The notes under the pieces are model-generated. The model had not been told where the DNA came from and made no database searches. It saw only the letters and a list, made by a program, of their open reading frames with translations. Below are positions 27,246 to 36,230 of a stretch of 64,000 bases of DNA, in pieces. The position numbers and the translations under genes were made by a program. Origin of the DNA: Nesterenkonia cremea (lineage in GTDB: Bacteria; Actinomycetota; Actinomycetes; Actinomycetales; Micrococcaceae); NCBI RefSeq assembly GCF_014642675.1, contig NZ_BMIS01000007.1, forward strand, positions 104,381 through 168,380, given 5' to 3'. The first letter of the stretch is position 1; each line of letters opens with the position of its first letter.

Positions 27246-27294
27246 CTGCAGGAGCAGCGAGTCCACAGCTCACCGGAGAATGATCATCTTCTCC

Positions 27295-28671
27295 TCAGTG
27301 AGAATGTCCGCCGTCCTCCATCTCTTCCATGTCTTCGATCTCCTCCACGAATTCAGAATCCTCAGGCTGGCCATCGATGTCCTCCCGCCCATCGGGCACA
27401 TCCGCACGCGTCGAGGTCAGATCGCGCGGCATCATGTCGAAGGTCTGCCAATGGACCTCCATCGGGGACTGATCCTCATCCCGAGGAACGTGGTGATACC
27501 CCACCGCCACCCAAGAGACGGGGTCCTCCAGCTCCTCCCCTGCGCTGTCTTCCACATAGTCGATGACGCCCGATCCACATCCGCCGCGGTTCTCCGTAGC
27601 GAAGATCTGACATTCGTCGTAGTTGGTGAAGGCGATGTCATAGCCGGAGTCCGCGCCGTGGTTCTCTTCGTCATGGACGTAGGTGAAGGAGTCCGTCTGG
27701 CCCAGATTGATCTCATAGGACATCGGATGACCGTTGGCGTTGAGCGACTCCGGCGCCACCACCCGCCACCAGCGGCGCTCCTGCGTCTGATGGGTGGAGG
27801 GCTCGTCGACCGATGCCAGAGACCCGTCAAGGACGGGGGCCTCGGATCCCATCTCACCGGTGGGTTCGGCATCGAACTGTTCGACCTCCTGGGGCTGATC
27901 AGCACCGCCGATCCCCCAGTGGATCCTCCACACCACGTTGTGCGCGTGATTGGCCGCGTAGTCGGCCTCCTCATCCCCGATCGGCCAGCCATGCTCCTCA
28001 TCGGTGTAGTCCACCGGAGAGAGGTCTCCTGTGGCTCCCAACGCAGGCCTGATCGACCCGTCCGAACCGAAGTTGTACTCCGCGATGTACTCGTACCAAC
28101 CCACTTTGGAGATGGTCGACAGAGTCCATGTGTTCCCACGATCGGCGGTCAGCGTGCCGTCTGAGAAGGAGCGGTAGGCAAGCCCTGAATCGATGATCTC
28201 CGAACACAGCACCTCCCTCTCAGGGGTATCTCCGAAGGTGGAGCCGTCTCCGATGTTCGGCACCTCGATGCCGAACCGCTCACCGGCACATTCGGCCTCG
28301 GACAGTGAGTGCATCCGAGTGCCGCCGAACCCAGCCTGCGTGATGTCAGCGGTCAGCCGCTCACCGTCATCGTAGGGCACCTCCATCTGCGCCAGGGCCA
28401 TCTCCCGGATCAGCAGGATCGGTTCGCGGTCAGCAGGGGTGAAGTGGATGTCGCTGAGGACTGCTCCGGACTTCGCATCCACTGAGAAGCACATGGACCA
28501 GACGGACCCGGACGACATCTCCTGAGTCAGCGGCTCAGCGCCCTCCTGACAGTCCAGATCGGCTCCAGAAGCAGAGGCCTCGAGGTCCTCAGCATCAGAG
28601 CTCGATCCGCAGCCGACCCCCAGGACAAGAACTGCGGCTGCGACGAGCGCGCGGTATGCACGCGTGGTCAT
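27295..28671 (-). CDS. Copper amine oxidase-like lipoprotein
   Basis: This 458-residue protein begins with a signal peptide and lipobox-like GVGC (Cys21). The body resembles the C-terminal catalytic region of copper amine oxidases: LIREMALAQMEVPYDD (about 86-102), VGWYEYIAEYNFGSDGSI (190-207), where amine oxidases have the TPQ site GNYDY, the copper-ligand-like HAH (242-244), and HHVPRDEDQSPM (393-404). Trp192 replaces the Asn before the cofactor Tyr, and the usual catalytic Asp in the FDxGE segment aligns with Gly. The N-terminal domains are missing. It may be an inactive or altered homologue. It ends in an acidic His tail and has AAGGAGA before the ATG. Confidence 0.75.
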   Translation of the reverse strand: MTTRAYRALVAAAVLVLGVGCGSSSDAEDLEASASGADLDCQEGAEPLTQEMSSGSVWSMCFSVDAKSGAVLSDIHFTPADREPILLIREMALAQMEVPYDDGERLTADITQAGFGGTRMHSLSEAECAGERFGIEVPNIGDGSTFGDTPEREVLCSEIIDSGLAYRSFSDGTLTADRGNTWTLSTISKVGWYEYIAEYNFGSDGSIRPALGATGDLSPVDYTDEEHGWPIGDEEADYAANHAHNVVWRIHWGIGGADQPQEVEQFDAEPTGEMGSEAPVLDGSLASVDEPSTHQTQERRWWRVVAPESLNANGHPMSYEINLGQTDSFTYVHDEENHGADSGYDIAFTNYDECQIFATENRGGCGSGVIDYVEDSAGEELEDPVSWVAVGYHHVPRDEDQSPMEVHWQTFDMMPRDLTSTRADVPDGREDIDGQPEDSEFVEEIEDMEEMEDGGHSH

Positions 28672-28722
28672 ATCTGATTCTCCTTGCTCGTTCTCTCTGG
28701 GACTGGACTGAGACACAGGTCA

Positions 28723-28759
28723 AGGGCGGCCGCACAACTCAACGTCACGCGACCGCCCT
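28723..28759 (-). terminator. Hairpin terminator downstream of the surface-protein gene
   Basis: AGGGCGG-C-CGC (28723-28733) pairs with GCG-A-CCGCCCT (28749-28759) around a 15-nt loop, with one internal mismatch. It lies about 45 nt beyond the stop at 28805, before the lipoprotein gene start at 28671. Confidence 0.6.
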
Positions 28760-28804
28760 CGACTCTGGACCCCGGATCATCTCAATGAGATGCCCCGTGA
28801 TGGA

Positions 28805-31800
28805 TCATTCTGCAGCTGTGTTCTTCCTCCGGCTGAAGAACAGCACACCTGCACCGGCTGCCAGCGCCAGCAGCGCCAGGCCGGCCAGCGTTGCGAACCC
28901 GCTCACACCAGTGGCTGCCAGCCCGCCGGACGGCTGGGAAGAGTCACCGCCGGATCCGGCGGAACTGTCCTGCGGATCGACTGTGCCGATGCCCGCGCCG
29001 TCGCCATGCGCCTCGCCCTGACCATCTGTCACCTGGAAGGTGACAGCCTGCTCGTCATAGCCCTCAGCAACGACGCTGAAGGTGTGGGCGCCGAGCTCAG
29101 CCTCCTCCGGGACCTCCCAGGTGAAGGTCACGACGCCGTCCTCATCAGCGGTCTCAGCACCCAGGTCGATGGTCGGATCGCTGTTCATCACACCGCTGAC
29201 CTCCGTCCCAGGCGCGTATCCGGTGGCGTAGCCGATCTGCTCGGCACCGAGCTGGACCTGGGCGTACTCGACGCTGATGCCGAGCTGACCGGTCGCTGCC
29301 TCATCGACGACCTCGACCACGCCGCAGGCATTGTCTCCGGTCTGCGGATCTGTGGCGGAGATCTGGATCACAGCATTGTTCAGCTCAGCCGGAGCGGTCC
29401 ACGTCACGGAGAAGGTTCCGTTCTCCTGCACCTCGGCAGAGTCGGTGGCGACCACCTCTCCGTCGAAGTCGGTGAACTCGAGCTCCACGGTGTTGCCCGG
29501 GGCGAAGTTCCCGCCGGTGACGACGACCTCCTCACCCGGAGCGACGCTGCGCGGCTCCGCCGACAGCGTCGGGGCCTCGTCAGCCGGCCCCTCGGTGACG
29601 GAGACGCTGATGGCGTCTGAGATCTCCGGGTCCTCGGTGTCTGCAGCCGTGATGAACAGGCCCCCGGGCTCAGTGCCCTCGGGGACAGTCCAGCTGGTTG
29701 AGAAGAGTCCGTCCTCTCCGACCTCGAGACCTTCGACGGTGTCGACGGGCTCACCATCTGCATCCGTGATGGTCACCTCTACCGTCCGGCCCGGGTAGTA
29801 GCCGGACCCCTGGAGGGACAGCTCTTCACCGGGCTGCAGAGCTTCAGGCTCGGCAGTCAGGTTCGGATCGATCACAGTGCTGTCACCATCGATGACGTCG
29901 AAGCTGCCCGCGGAGGTGACCTCCGGATCCTCGTCGTCAGTCAGATGAGCGATCAGCGCCCCAGGTTCAGCACCTTCCGGGACGGTCCAGGTGATGGAGA
30001 CGGACCCGTCCTCAGAGACCGGGGTCTCTTCCACGCTGTCCATGATGTTGCCGTCCAGGTCGGCGATCTCCAGGGTCACCGTGGAACCGGGCACGTAGGA
30101 GTCACCTGCGACGGTGACCTGACCGCCGGCCGGGATCTGTTCCGGCTGCACGGAGACGGCGGGCTGGTCCGCAGCGTCACTGTCGACCACGTCGACCACC
30201 TCGGAAGCCCCGATCTCTGGATCTTCGTCATCGGTGATGGTGAAGATCAGGACGCCAGGCTCGGTGTCCTCTGGAATGGTCCAGGACTCGGAGATGTCGC
30301 CGTCGCCGAAGTCGATGCCCTCGACGGTGTCGATGACGTCACCCTCCGGATCGGTCACCTCCAGGGTTCCGGTGGAGTCCTCAGGGAAATCGCCGCCTTC
30401 GACAGTGACGGTGTCACCGGGCTCAGCAGTGTCGGGCTGGATAGTCAGACTCGGAGCCGGAGCGCCGTCGTCGCCTCCATCCTCAGCGCCGTCCTCAGTG
30501 CCGTCCTCGACGCCGTCCTCAACACCATCCTCAGTGCCGTCCTCGACGCCGTCCTCAACACCATCCTCAGTGCCGTCCTCGACGCCGTCCTCAACACCAT
30601 CCTCAGTGCCGTCCTCGACGCCGTCCTCAACACCATCCTCAGTGCCGTCCTCGGCTCCGTCGTCAGTGCCGTCCTCGGCACCGTCGTCAGATGGATCGAT
30701 GACTGTCAGCGGGACCTCAGTCTGCTCACCGCTCTCCTCATCCGTGACGCGCACGACGAGGTCACCGGGCTCCGCATCCTCCGGAACAGGGAAGGAGAGA
30801 TCGAACGCGCCGTCCTCATCCGTGGTGACCTCTTCGGGGTCCCCCACGGGGTTGCCCTCCGAATCGACCAGCTCAACGGTGGCGGCGCTGTCCGGGGTGA
30901 AACCGGTTCCAGCGACATCCGTGCTGTCTCCGGGATCGACCTCAGCAGGATCCACCGTCAGGTCGAGGTCGAGCTCGCCGTCGTCGTCAGTCTCGCAGGC
31001 GTCGATGCGGGCACCGGCCTTACCCAAGTCCAGACGTCCGGCATCGGCTGCCTGCAGGAAGCCCACGCTGATGGCAGAGACTTCGAGGCTTTCGGTGGCC
31101 TCAGTGCCGTCAGGCAGTTCGCAGGTCTCCTCGACCTGACGGTTCAGCTGCACGGAGACGACCTCAGCGGCCATCTCGATGAAGGGCTCGAGCGCTCCAC
31201 GGATCGGAACAGTGATCGAGTTGGTCTTGATGTCGCGGACCAGCAGATCGAAGACCTCCTGGCCGGCGTCGCCGATCACGAAGTCACGGGCCGGGACCAG
31301 AGCAGTGTCGACCAGCGGTGCGATGACCGTGTTGACGGTGGTCTCCAGCGTGGTGCAGGTGAGAGTCCCACCCTCGCACTCCAGCGGCCGCACCTCTTCA
31401 TCCATGAGGTTCACACCCCAGGAGGCCACGGTGTCTCCGACGGTGGCCTCCAGATCAACTGTGACGCTGCCGGCAGCACCCTCGACTGCGCCGAGCACGA
31501 TGTCGGTGACTTCCTCCATCGCGTCGTGCACCGTCTCAGCGATCATCGGGTAGATCTCATCGTCGATCAGCTCAGTGTTGGGGTTCTGGTTGTTCATGCC
31601 CGTCGGCTGATCGGGCCGCATCTCGCCGGAGAGGAGCTGGTCGAGGTGGAGCTCCATCGTGCCGGTGGAGAAGTCGATCGTCAGCACCTCGTTGTTGGTG
31701 GTGATCGGCTCCGCCAGCACAGCTTCGAAGATCTCCTCCTGCATCTCGGAAGTGACCGAAGCATCCACGGAGGTGTCCCCGGGGACGGCATCGAGGATGT

Positions 31801-32581
31801 CCGTCAAGTCCAAGAGGGAGTTGACCTGATCCTCCACCTCAGCGTCGATCTCACCGATGGTGTCATAGATCATTCCCGCAGCTTCCTCCACTGCAGGGGA
31901 CTGCAGGACCATGCTGGCTTCGCCGGCGCGGTACTGACCCGGACCGCCGACGCCGTCCTGGTCCAGGAACTCTCCATCCTCTGCAATGACCTCAGCGCCG
32001 CCGGCCCCGAGGTAGAGGGAAGCCTCGTCGACGATCAGATCTGTCACACCGCTGGCACCGGAGAGCTCCATCAGGGAGAGGAGGTCGATGTGGGCGGCGC
32101 CGAAGTCAGCTTCAGAACCGTCCAGGTGCACAGAGCCGTCTGCTCCGGCAACACCGGTGACCGCCCGTGCATCCTGCGGACCGCTGGCCTCAGACTGGGA
32201 CTCCAGAGCGCCGACTTCGCCGAAGTCGACGAAGTCTGTCAGCGGAACTTCGACATCACCGAGCTGGATGACCTCGGAGCCCAACGCGTCTGCGTTCAGC
32301 GCCTCTCCGTTGGGGCCGGGATCGGCGTCCCAGGTGGCCTCGGAACGGCCGCCTCCGGCCAGACCGGTCCCCAGGATGCTGGAGTCGACGATGCTGGCGG
32401 ATGCCTCGGCGGCTTCCTCCGGGTGGTTGTCCACTGCTGCCGACGCCGGCACTGCATGAGCGCCCACGGTCAGAGTGGATATGACACCCAGGGAGACGGA
32501 CGCACTGAGCCAGCGCCCTTTCGGAACAGGATGTTTGGGCCCCATCCTCCCGGGCTTCTGCGGAACGTTGTCGGGTTGCAT
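28805..32581 (-). CDS. LAxTG-anchored surface protein with Ig-like repeats (choice-of-anchor G type)
   Basis: The 1258-residue protein has a signal peptide (about 1-49, basic start, cut near PASAAVD). A large choice-of-anchor G-like region follows (about 50-545), then an Ig-like module, an Asp-Gly-rich linker (about 635-705) and five further Ig-like modules (about 705-1180), each opening with an xPGxxVxVxGxxF pattern. The sortase signal LAATG (1221-1225), a hydrophobic helix and the basic tail SRRKNTAAE follow. LAxTG is the class E sortase motif of Actinobacteria. Adhesion or wall structure is likely. The sortase is not in the window. GAGAGGA precedes the ATG. Confidence 0.88.
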   Translation of the reverse strand: MQPDNVPQKPGRMGPKHPVPKGRWLSASVSLGVISTLTVGAHAVPASAAVDNHPEEAAEASASIVDSSILGTGLAGGGRSEATWDADPGPNGEALNADALGSEVIQLGDVEVPLTDFVDFGEVGALESQSEASGPQDARAVTGVAGADGSVHLDGSEADFGAAHIDLLSLMELSGASGVTDLIVDEASLYLGAGGAEVIAEDGEFLDQDGVGGPGQYRAGEASMVLQSPAVEEAAGMIYDTIGEIDAEVEDQVNSLLDLTDILDAVPGDTSVDASVTSEMQEEIFEAVLAEPITTNNEVLTIDFSTGTMELHLDQLLSGEMRPDQPTGMNNQNPNTELIDDEIYPMIAETVHDAMEEVTDIVLGAVEGAAGSVTVDLEATVGDTVASWGVNLMDEEVRPLECEGGTLTCTTLETTVNTVIAPLVDTALVPARDFVIGDAGQEVFDLLVRDIKTNSITVPIRGALEPFIEMAAEVVSVQLNRQVEETCELPDGTEATESLEVSAISVGFLQAADAGRLDLGKAGARIDACETDDDGELDLDLTVDPAEVDPGDSTDVAGTGFTPDSAATVELVDSEGNPVGDPEEVTTDEDGAFDLSFPVPEDAEPGDLVVRVTDEESGEQTEVPLTVIDPSDDGAEDGTDDGAEDGTEDGVEDGVEDGTEDGVEDGVEDGTEDGVEDGVEDGTEDGVEDGVEDGTEDGAEDGGDDGAPAPSLTIQPDTAEPGDTVTVEGGDFPEDSTGTLEVTDPEGDVIDTVEGIDFGDGDISESWTIPEDTEPGVLIFTITDDEDPEIGASEVVDVVDSDAADQPAVSVQPEQIPAGGQVTVAGDSYVPGSTVTLEIADLDGNIMDSVEETPVSEDGSVSITWTVPEGAEPGALIAHLTDDEDPEVTSAGSFDVIDGDSTVIDPNLTAEPEALQPGEELSLQGSGYYPGRTVEVTITDADGEPVDTVEGLEVGEDGLFSTSWTVPEGTEPGGLFITAADTEDPEISDAISVSVTEGPADEAPTLSAEPRSVAPGEEVVVTGGNFAPGNTVELEFTDFDGEVVATDSAEVQENGTFSVTWTAPAELNNAVIQISATDPQTGDNACGVVEVVDEAATGQLGISVEYAQVQLGAEQIGYATGYAPGTEVSGVMNSDPTIDLGAETADEDGVVTFTWEVPEEAELGAHTFSVVAEGYDEQAVTFQVTDGQGEAHGDGAGIGTVDPQDSSAGSGGDSSQPSGGLAATGVSGFATLAGLALLALAAGAGVLFFSRRKNTAAE
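30497..30652. repeat. Four exact 36-bp tandem repeats inside the surface-protein gene
   Basis: Four identical 36-bp units (30497-30532, 30533-30568, 30569-30604, 30605-30640) and one third of a fifth encode the repeated EDGVEDGVEDGT linker. The unit is itself three diverged 12-bp subunits. Copies identical at DNA level suggest recent expansion, so linker length may vary among strains without loss of frame. Confidence 0.95.
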
Positions 32582-32714
32582 GCATTCCTCTCGTGCATGG
32601 TCATGTCTGCAGCCATCTGATCCGATGAGCTCAGAGGAAACGTGTGCTACGTCCCCCCGACGATCACGCTATGGTCACGGCACCGGCCGGATGTAGTCCC
32701 CTTTGGGAGACAAA

Positions 32715-33986
32715 TCAGGTTCTTCCAAGGTTCGACACTCTGGTCTTCCAGGTTCCGGGGCTCGTAACCCCTGCCTCGACCCGGCCTCCGAACTCGCTGG
32801 CCCGCTTGCGGATGTTCCGCAGGCCCTCCTCGGAGCTGAACGGTATGTCGCGTTCGTCCCGCTGCTGTGCTGGGAGCGAATTGGTCACGCAGAGTTCGAT
32901 GCCCTCTGCCGTCATCTCCGCGGAGAGGGTGCATGCGGCGTCGGCGCCGCGCGCGCCGTATTTGATGACGTTGGTGCAGCACTCCTGCAGGATGCGGTAG
33001 ACCGAGCGTTCCACCGCCGGAGACACACCTTCCCAGCTGCCGGAGAGGAGAGTCCGGGTGCGGATCCCCAAAGATTCCAGCTCCAGCCGAAACTTCTCCA
33101 GTCCGTCCACCACAGTGAGCCGGTGGCCCCTTTCGGAGCCGCCCTCATGGCCTGTGTCATCTCCTGAGAGCACGGTGACGATGCGCCCCAGGTCCTCCAA
33201 AGTGGCCCGAGATGATTCTCCCACTCGACGCATCGTCCTGCGGATCAGCGCGTCGTCCTGACCCAGCCGCGCCATCTCCGCCTGCATCGCGATCACGGTG
33301 ATGTCATGGGCGACGACGTCATGCAGGTCCCGCGCCAAGCTTCTGCGTTCAGCAGCCAGGGACTCCCGATGCCGACGTTCGGCCGCCTCCAACTCACGCC
33401 TGTCCTGCTCCTGCTTCTCACGGAGCCGGCGAGCTCCTGTTCCGAGAGCATAGGCCCCGAGCAGCAGGACGATCATGCTGCCGAACACGAAGATCTGCGC
33501 GGAGACTTCGTGCAGATGGGAGGCATACCAAGCGGACCAGACGCCGGCGGCGGCCAGGAACACCCACCGGACCGGCGGCCGGGAGAAGTAGGCACAGATC
33601 CCCGCCATCAAAACCAGGAACATGGCCTGCTCAAGGGCCGCAGAACCCATCACCACGCTGAACACACCTGCTGCCAGCCCCACGACGGCGGCCGCGGAGA
33701 CCGAGAGCCAGAGCACAGAGAGCGCAACCAGCAGAAGCGAGATGGAGAGCAGTGACCGCGGGGCCAGCACATCTCCCGAGGCCCATACAGCCATGATGCT
33801 GGCAGCGAGCCAGGCGGCAGACATCACCGTGATGATCGCCAGGAGGAAACGTTCGGGGCGCTGGGCTCCGCGGCGCAGAGAACCTCTGCGGGGAGCTGAG
33901 CTGCGGGGTCGCTCAGTCGCAGTAGAAGGGGTCGACGTACTGACAGAAGAACTGGTTCGCCCCGGAGCGGGTCTGCACCCCCTCAT
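32715..33986 (-). CDS. HPK7-type sensor histidine kinase (system 2)
   Basis: The kinase has about five membrane helices, a coiled linker (REKQEQDRRELEAAERRHRESLAAE), the His box SLARDLHDVVAHDITVIAMQ, an N box (YRILQECCTNVIKYGA) and a G box (GLRNIRKRASEFGG). The start is uncertain. The frame is open to 34058, but no good start lies just before the first helix. ATG 33986, with AGG nearby, gives 423 residues and overlaps the secreted-peptide gene by 74 nt in another frame. Its regulator is divergent at 34266. Confidence 0.88.
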   Translation of the reverse strand: MRGCRPAPGRTSSSVSTSTPSTATERPRSSAPRRGSLRRGAQRPERFLLAIITVMSAAWLAASIMAVWASGDVLAPRSLLSISLLLVALSVLWLSVSAAAVVGLAAGVFSVVMGSAALEQAMFLVLMAGICAYFSRPPVRWVFLAAAGVWSAWYASHLHEVSAQIFVFGSMIVLLLGAYALGTGARRLREKQEQDRRELEAAERRHRESLAAERRSLARDLHDVVAHDITVIAMQAEMARLGQDDALIRRTMRRVGESSRATLEDLGRIVTVLSGDDTGHEGGSERGHRLTVVDGLEKFRLELESLGIRTRTLLSGSWEGVSPAVERSVYRILQECCTNVIKYGARGADAACTLSAEMTAEGIELCVTNSLPAQQRDERDIPFSSEEGLRNIRKRASEFGGRVEAGVTSPGTWKTRVSNLGRT

Positions 33987-34161
33987 CGGCGCCTGTCTTC
34001 TCCTGAACACTCGCAGTCCATCCTTCGGGAATCTCAGGGGGCGCGGTCCGAGTCTCACCGTGGATGTGCGCGGGTGAGACAGCCACAGTCAAGGAAACCA
34101 CACAGGCCGAGAGGGTCGATACCATGGCGACCCGTGTCCACTTTCGAGGATATGTCTTCAT
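33913..34161 (-). CDS. Small secreted peptide with C-terminal CX7C
   Basis: The 82-residue product has a basic start (KTYPRKWTR), a hydrophobic stretch (about 11-29) and probable signal cleavage near SPA31. LSAC20 also resembles a lipobox, but hydrophobic residues continue after it. The mature part of about 50 residues ends FFCQYVDPFYCD, with Cys73 and Cys81 able to close a disulfide loop. The ATG lies 7 nt after a TAACAT box (34169-34174), so it is leaderless. The stop falls inside the kinase gene. The position suggests the peptide is the signal for, or partner of, that kinase; no homologue was recognised. Confidence 0.65.
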   Translation of the reverse strand: MKTYPRKWTRVAMVSTLSACVVSLTVAVSPAHIHGETRTAPPEIPEGWTASVQEKTGADEGVQTRSGANQFFCQYVDPFYCD

Positions 34162-34218
34162 ACAGTTGATGTTAAGGAAGTGGTAGGCGAATCCGAAGTC
34201 CACTTTCGTGCATATCCT
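34136..34218. promoter_or_regulatory. Repeated sites between the peptide and regulator promoters
   Basis: GTCCACTTTCG occurs twice in the same direction (34136-34146 and 34198-34208). Just beyond each copy lies one arm of a 9-bp inverted repeat, GAGGATATG (34146-34154) and CATATCCTC (34210-34218). The pair frames the peptide promoter and lies upstream of the regulator promoter (TAGAGT, 34253-34258). These may be binding sites for the system 2 response regulator. Confidence 0.45.
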
Positions 34219-34265
34219 CTGCAGCAGGACCCACGTCCCTCCGAGAAGCGGATAGAGTCGATCCG

Positions 34266-34970
34266 GTGATCACTCAGGACACGTTGCGCGAACACACGGA
34301 CCGGCCGATGGGCCTGCTGAGCGTTCTGGTCGCCGATGACCACCCTCTGATGCGTGAAGCAGTCAAGGGGTATATAGAATCCGCCCCAGACATGACCTGC
34401 GCAGGCACAGCGGACGACGGAGCGTCAGCCGTCGAACTGGCTCTTCAGACCGAGCCGGACGTCATCGTCATGGACATCCAGATGCCGGAGAAGGACGGCA
34501 TCCAAGCGACTGCGGAGATCCTCCAGCACCGCCCCACAGCCGCTGTGCTGACGGTGACCACCTTCGATCAGGAGCTCTACGCCGTACGCTCCCTTCAGGC
34601 CGGCGCCCGCGGTTATCTGCTCAAATCCGCACGGGCCGAGGAGCTCCTGCAAGCCATCCGCGGCGTCGCCTCCGGGGAGGTCCCACTCTCGCCGAAGGTG
34701 GCCGAAGACCTCATCCTGGAGGCAGCCCGGGACAGCGCCAGCATCCGCCGGTCCCTGAGCCGGTACAACATCCCAGAAGTTCCCGAGCGCCAGCTCGCTG
34801 TGCTGAAGCTGCTGGGGCGCGGATACAGCAATGCCGAGATCGCTGATGAGCTCTTCCTGGCCGAAGATACGGTGAAGAAATACCTGCAGAGACTCAACGA
34901 CCGCTTCGAGACCCGTGACCGCGTCCAGCTCCTGATACGTGCCGTGCAGCTGGGCTTCATCGAGCCCTGA
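34266..34970 (+). CDS. NarL/LuxR-type response regulator (system 2)
   Basis: The 234-residue regulator has a receiver domain with Asp70 in VIVMDIQMPEKDG, VTTFDQELY, the Lys of GYLLKSA and a LuxR helix-turn-helix (about 174-228, YSNAEIADELFLAEDTVKKYLQRL). The GTG start at 34266 stands 7 nt after TAGAGT (leaderless). It is divergent from the peptide and kinase genes and closely resembles the regulator at 25021-25746, including the shared C-terminal RDRVQLLIRAV motif. Confidence 0.92.
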   Translation: MITQDTLREHTDRPMGLLSVLVADDHPLMREAVKGYIESAPDMTCAGTADDGASAVELALQTEPDVIVMDIQMPEKDGIQATAEILQHRPTAAVLTVTTFDQELYAVRSLQAGARGYLLKSARAEELLQAIRGVASGEVPLSPKVAEDLILEAARDSASIRRSLSRYNIPEVPERQLAVLKLLGRGYSNAEIADELFLAEDTVKKYLQRLNDRFETRDRVQLLIRAVQLGFIEP

Positions 34971-34999
34971 CACGGGGCTGCGGCCCCAGCCCCGGTGTC
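34969..34999. terminator. Hairpin terminator between regulator 2 and gcvT
   Basis: GACAC-GGGGCTG (34969-34980) pairs with CAGCCCCGGTGTC (34987-34999), with one bulged base. The two genes converge here, so the stem may serve both. Confidence 0.65.
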
Positions 35000-35045
35000 C
35001 CGGCGTCAGCTCCGGTGAGTGGGCCATGTTCAGGGCGTGCGTGGC

Positions 35046-36230
35046 TCAGCCGCGGGAGTAGAACGGCAGCTCCACAACCTCGAAGGGTTGAGGTCTGCCG
35101 CGCAGATCGATGTCCAGGCGCGTGCCCGGCGCTGTATGCGCCACATCCACGTAGGCCATCGCGATCGGGTGTCCCAACGTGGGGCTGGGCTGCCCGGAGG
35201 TCACGACGCCCACCAGGCGGCTGGGCTGCTCAGCCTCGCCGGCCGCATGGTCGGCGTCGGGGGTCTCCTCCGGGAGCACCACCGAGTATCCGGAGCGGCC
35301 GGCCCGCCTGCCCAGACCCTTGAGCCCCACCAGGCGTTGTCCGCTGGTCCTACCCCGGCCCTCAGCCTTTGCTGCCTCCAGGGCGGCCCGGCCCACGAAG
35401 TCCTCCCCCTTGGAGAAGGAGACCACGGGCAGGCCGGCCTCGAAGCTGACCCGCTCCGTGGAGAGCTCATTGCCGTAGAGCGGCATGCCGGCCTCCAGCC
35501 GCAGCGAGTCCCGGCAGGCCAGACCGCAGGGCGTCAGCCCGAAGTCCGCCCCGGCCTCACGCAGGGACCGCCACAGGGCGCCGGCCTTGTCATTGGGCAT
35601 GAAGAGCTCGAAGCCGTCCTCGCCGGTGTATCCGGTGCGAGCCAGCAGCACCTCCTGCCCGCCGATGGTCACTGTGGCGGAGGCGTAGTAGCCCAGCTCC
35701 TCCACGATGTAGGTCTCATCCAGCCGCACCACGGAAGAGATGATGTCCTGGGACTTCGGCCCCTGGACGGCGATCAGACTGATGCCCTCGGACTCGTCCC
35801 AGACCTCGGTCTCCGAGCCCTGGGCGGCGTTGAAGGCCTGGACGCGTTCCTCCAGGGCGGCGGCCACCACCTCGCGGTTGGCCGCATTGGGCACCACCAT
35901 GTACTCCTGCTCGGTGATCCGGTAGGCGATGAGGTCATCCAGGATGCCCCCGTCCTCGCGGCAGATCAGCGAGTATTTTGCCTTGCCCACGCGGATGGCG
36001 GCCAGGTTCCCCACCAGTGCGGTGTTGAGGAAGGTGCCGGCGTCGGGTCCCACCACGCGGATCTCGCCCATATGGGAGAGGTCGAAGAGTCCGGCGGTGG
36101 TGCGCACCGCATGGTGCTCCTCCAGCTCGGAGGTGTACTTCAGCGGCATCTTCCATCCGCCGAAGTCGGTGAAGCTGGCGCCCAGCTCCTCATGCTCTCC
36201 GGCGAGGGCGGTCTCTCTGAGGTCAGTCAT
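35046..36230 (-). CDS. gcvT: Aminomethyltransferase (glycine cleavage T protein)
   Basis: GcvT releases ammonia from the aminomethyl-lipoyl H protein and forms methylene-tetrahydrofolate. The 394-residue protein has FTDFGGWKMPLKY, DLSHMGEIRVVGPDA, ILDDLIAYRI, ARTGYTGEDGFELF (folate-binding Asp nearby), GLACRDSLRLEAGMPLYGNEL and the C-terminal VTSGQPSPTLGHPIAMAYV. GAGAGAGA precedes the ATG. It lies 110 nt downstream of gcvP and is the last gene of the operon; no gcvH follows. Confidence 0.96.
   Translation of the reverse strand: MTDLRETALAGEHEELGASFTDFGGWKMPLKYTSELEEHHAVRTTAGLFDLSHMGEIRVVGPDAGTFLNTALVGNLAAIRVGKAKYSLICREDGGILDDLIAYRITEQEYMVVPNAANREVVAAALEERVQAFNAAQGSETEVWDESEGISLIAVQGPKSQDIISSVVRLDETYIVEELGYYASATVTIGGQEVLLARTGYTGEDGFELFMPNDKAGALWRSLREAGADFGLTPCGLACRDSLRLEAGMPLYGNELSTERVSFEAGLPVVSFSKGEDFVGRAALEAAKAEGRGRTSGQRLVGLKGLGRRAGRSGYSVVLPEETPDADHAAGEAEQPSRLVGVVTSGQPSPTLGHPIAMAYVDVAHTAPGTRLDIDLRGRPQPFEVVELPFYSRG

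Noticed and set aside
30481..30700. Regular 36-bp repeats as a possible CRISPR array
   Set aside because: Units are contiguous, with no unique spacers, and lie in frame within a surface-protein gene.
29945..32620. 891-codon frame opposite the surface-protein gene
   Set aside because: Mirror of the repeated coding DNA; composition and lack of motifs show it is not a gene.
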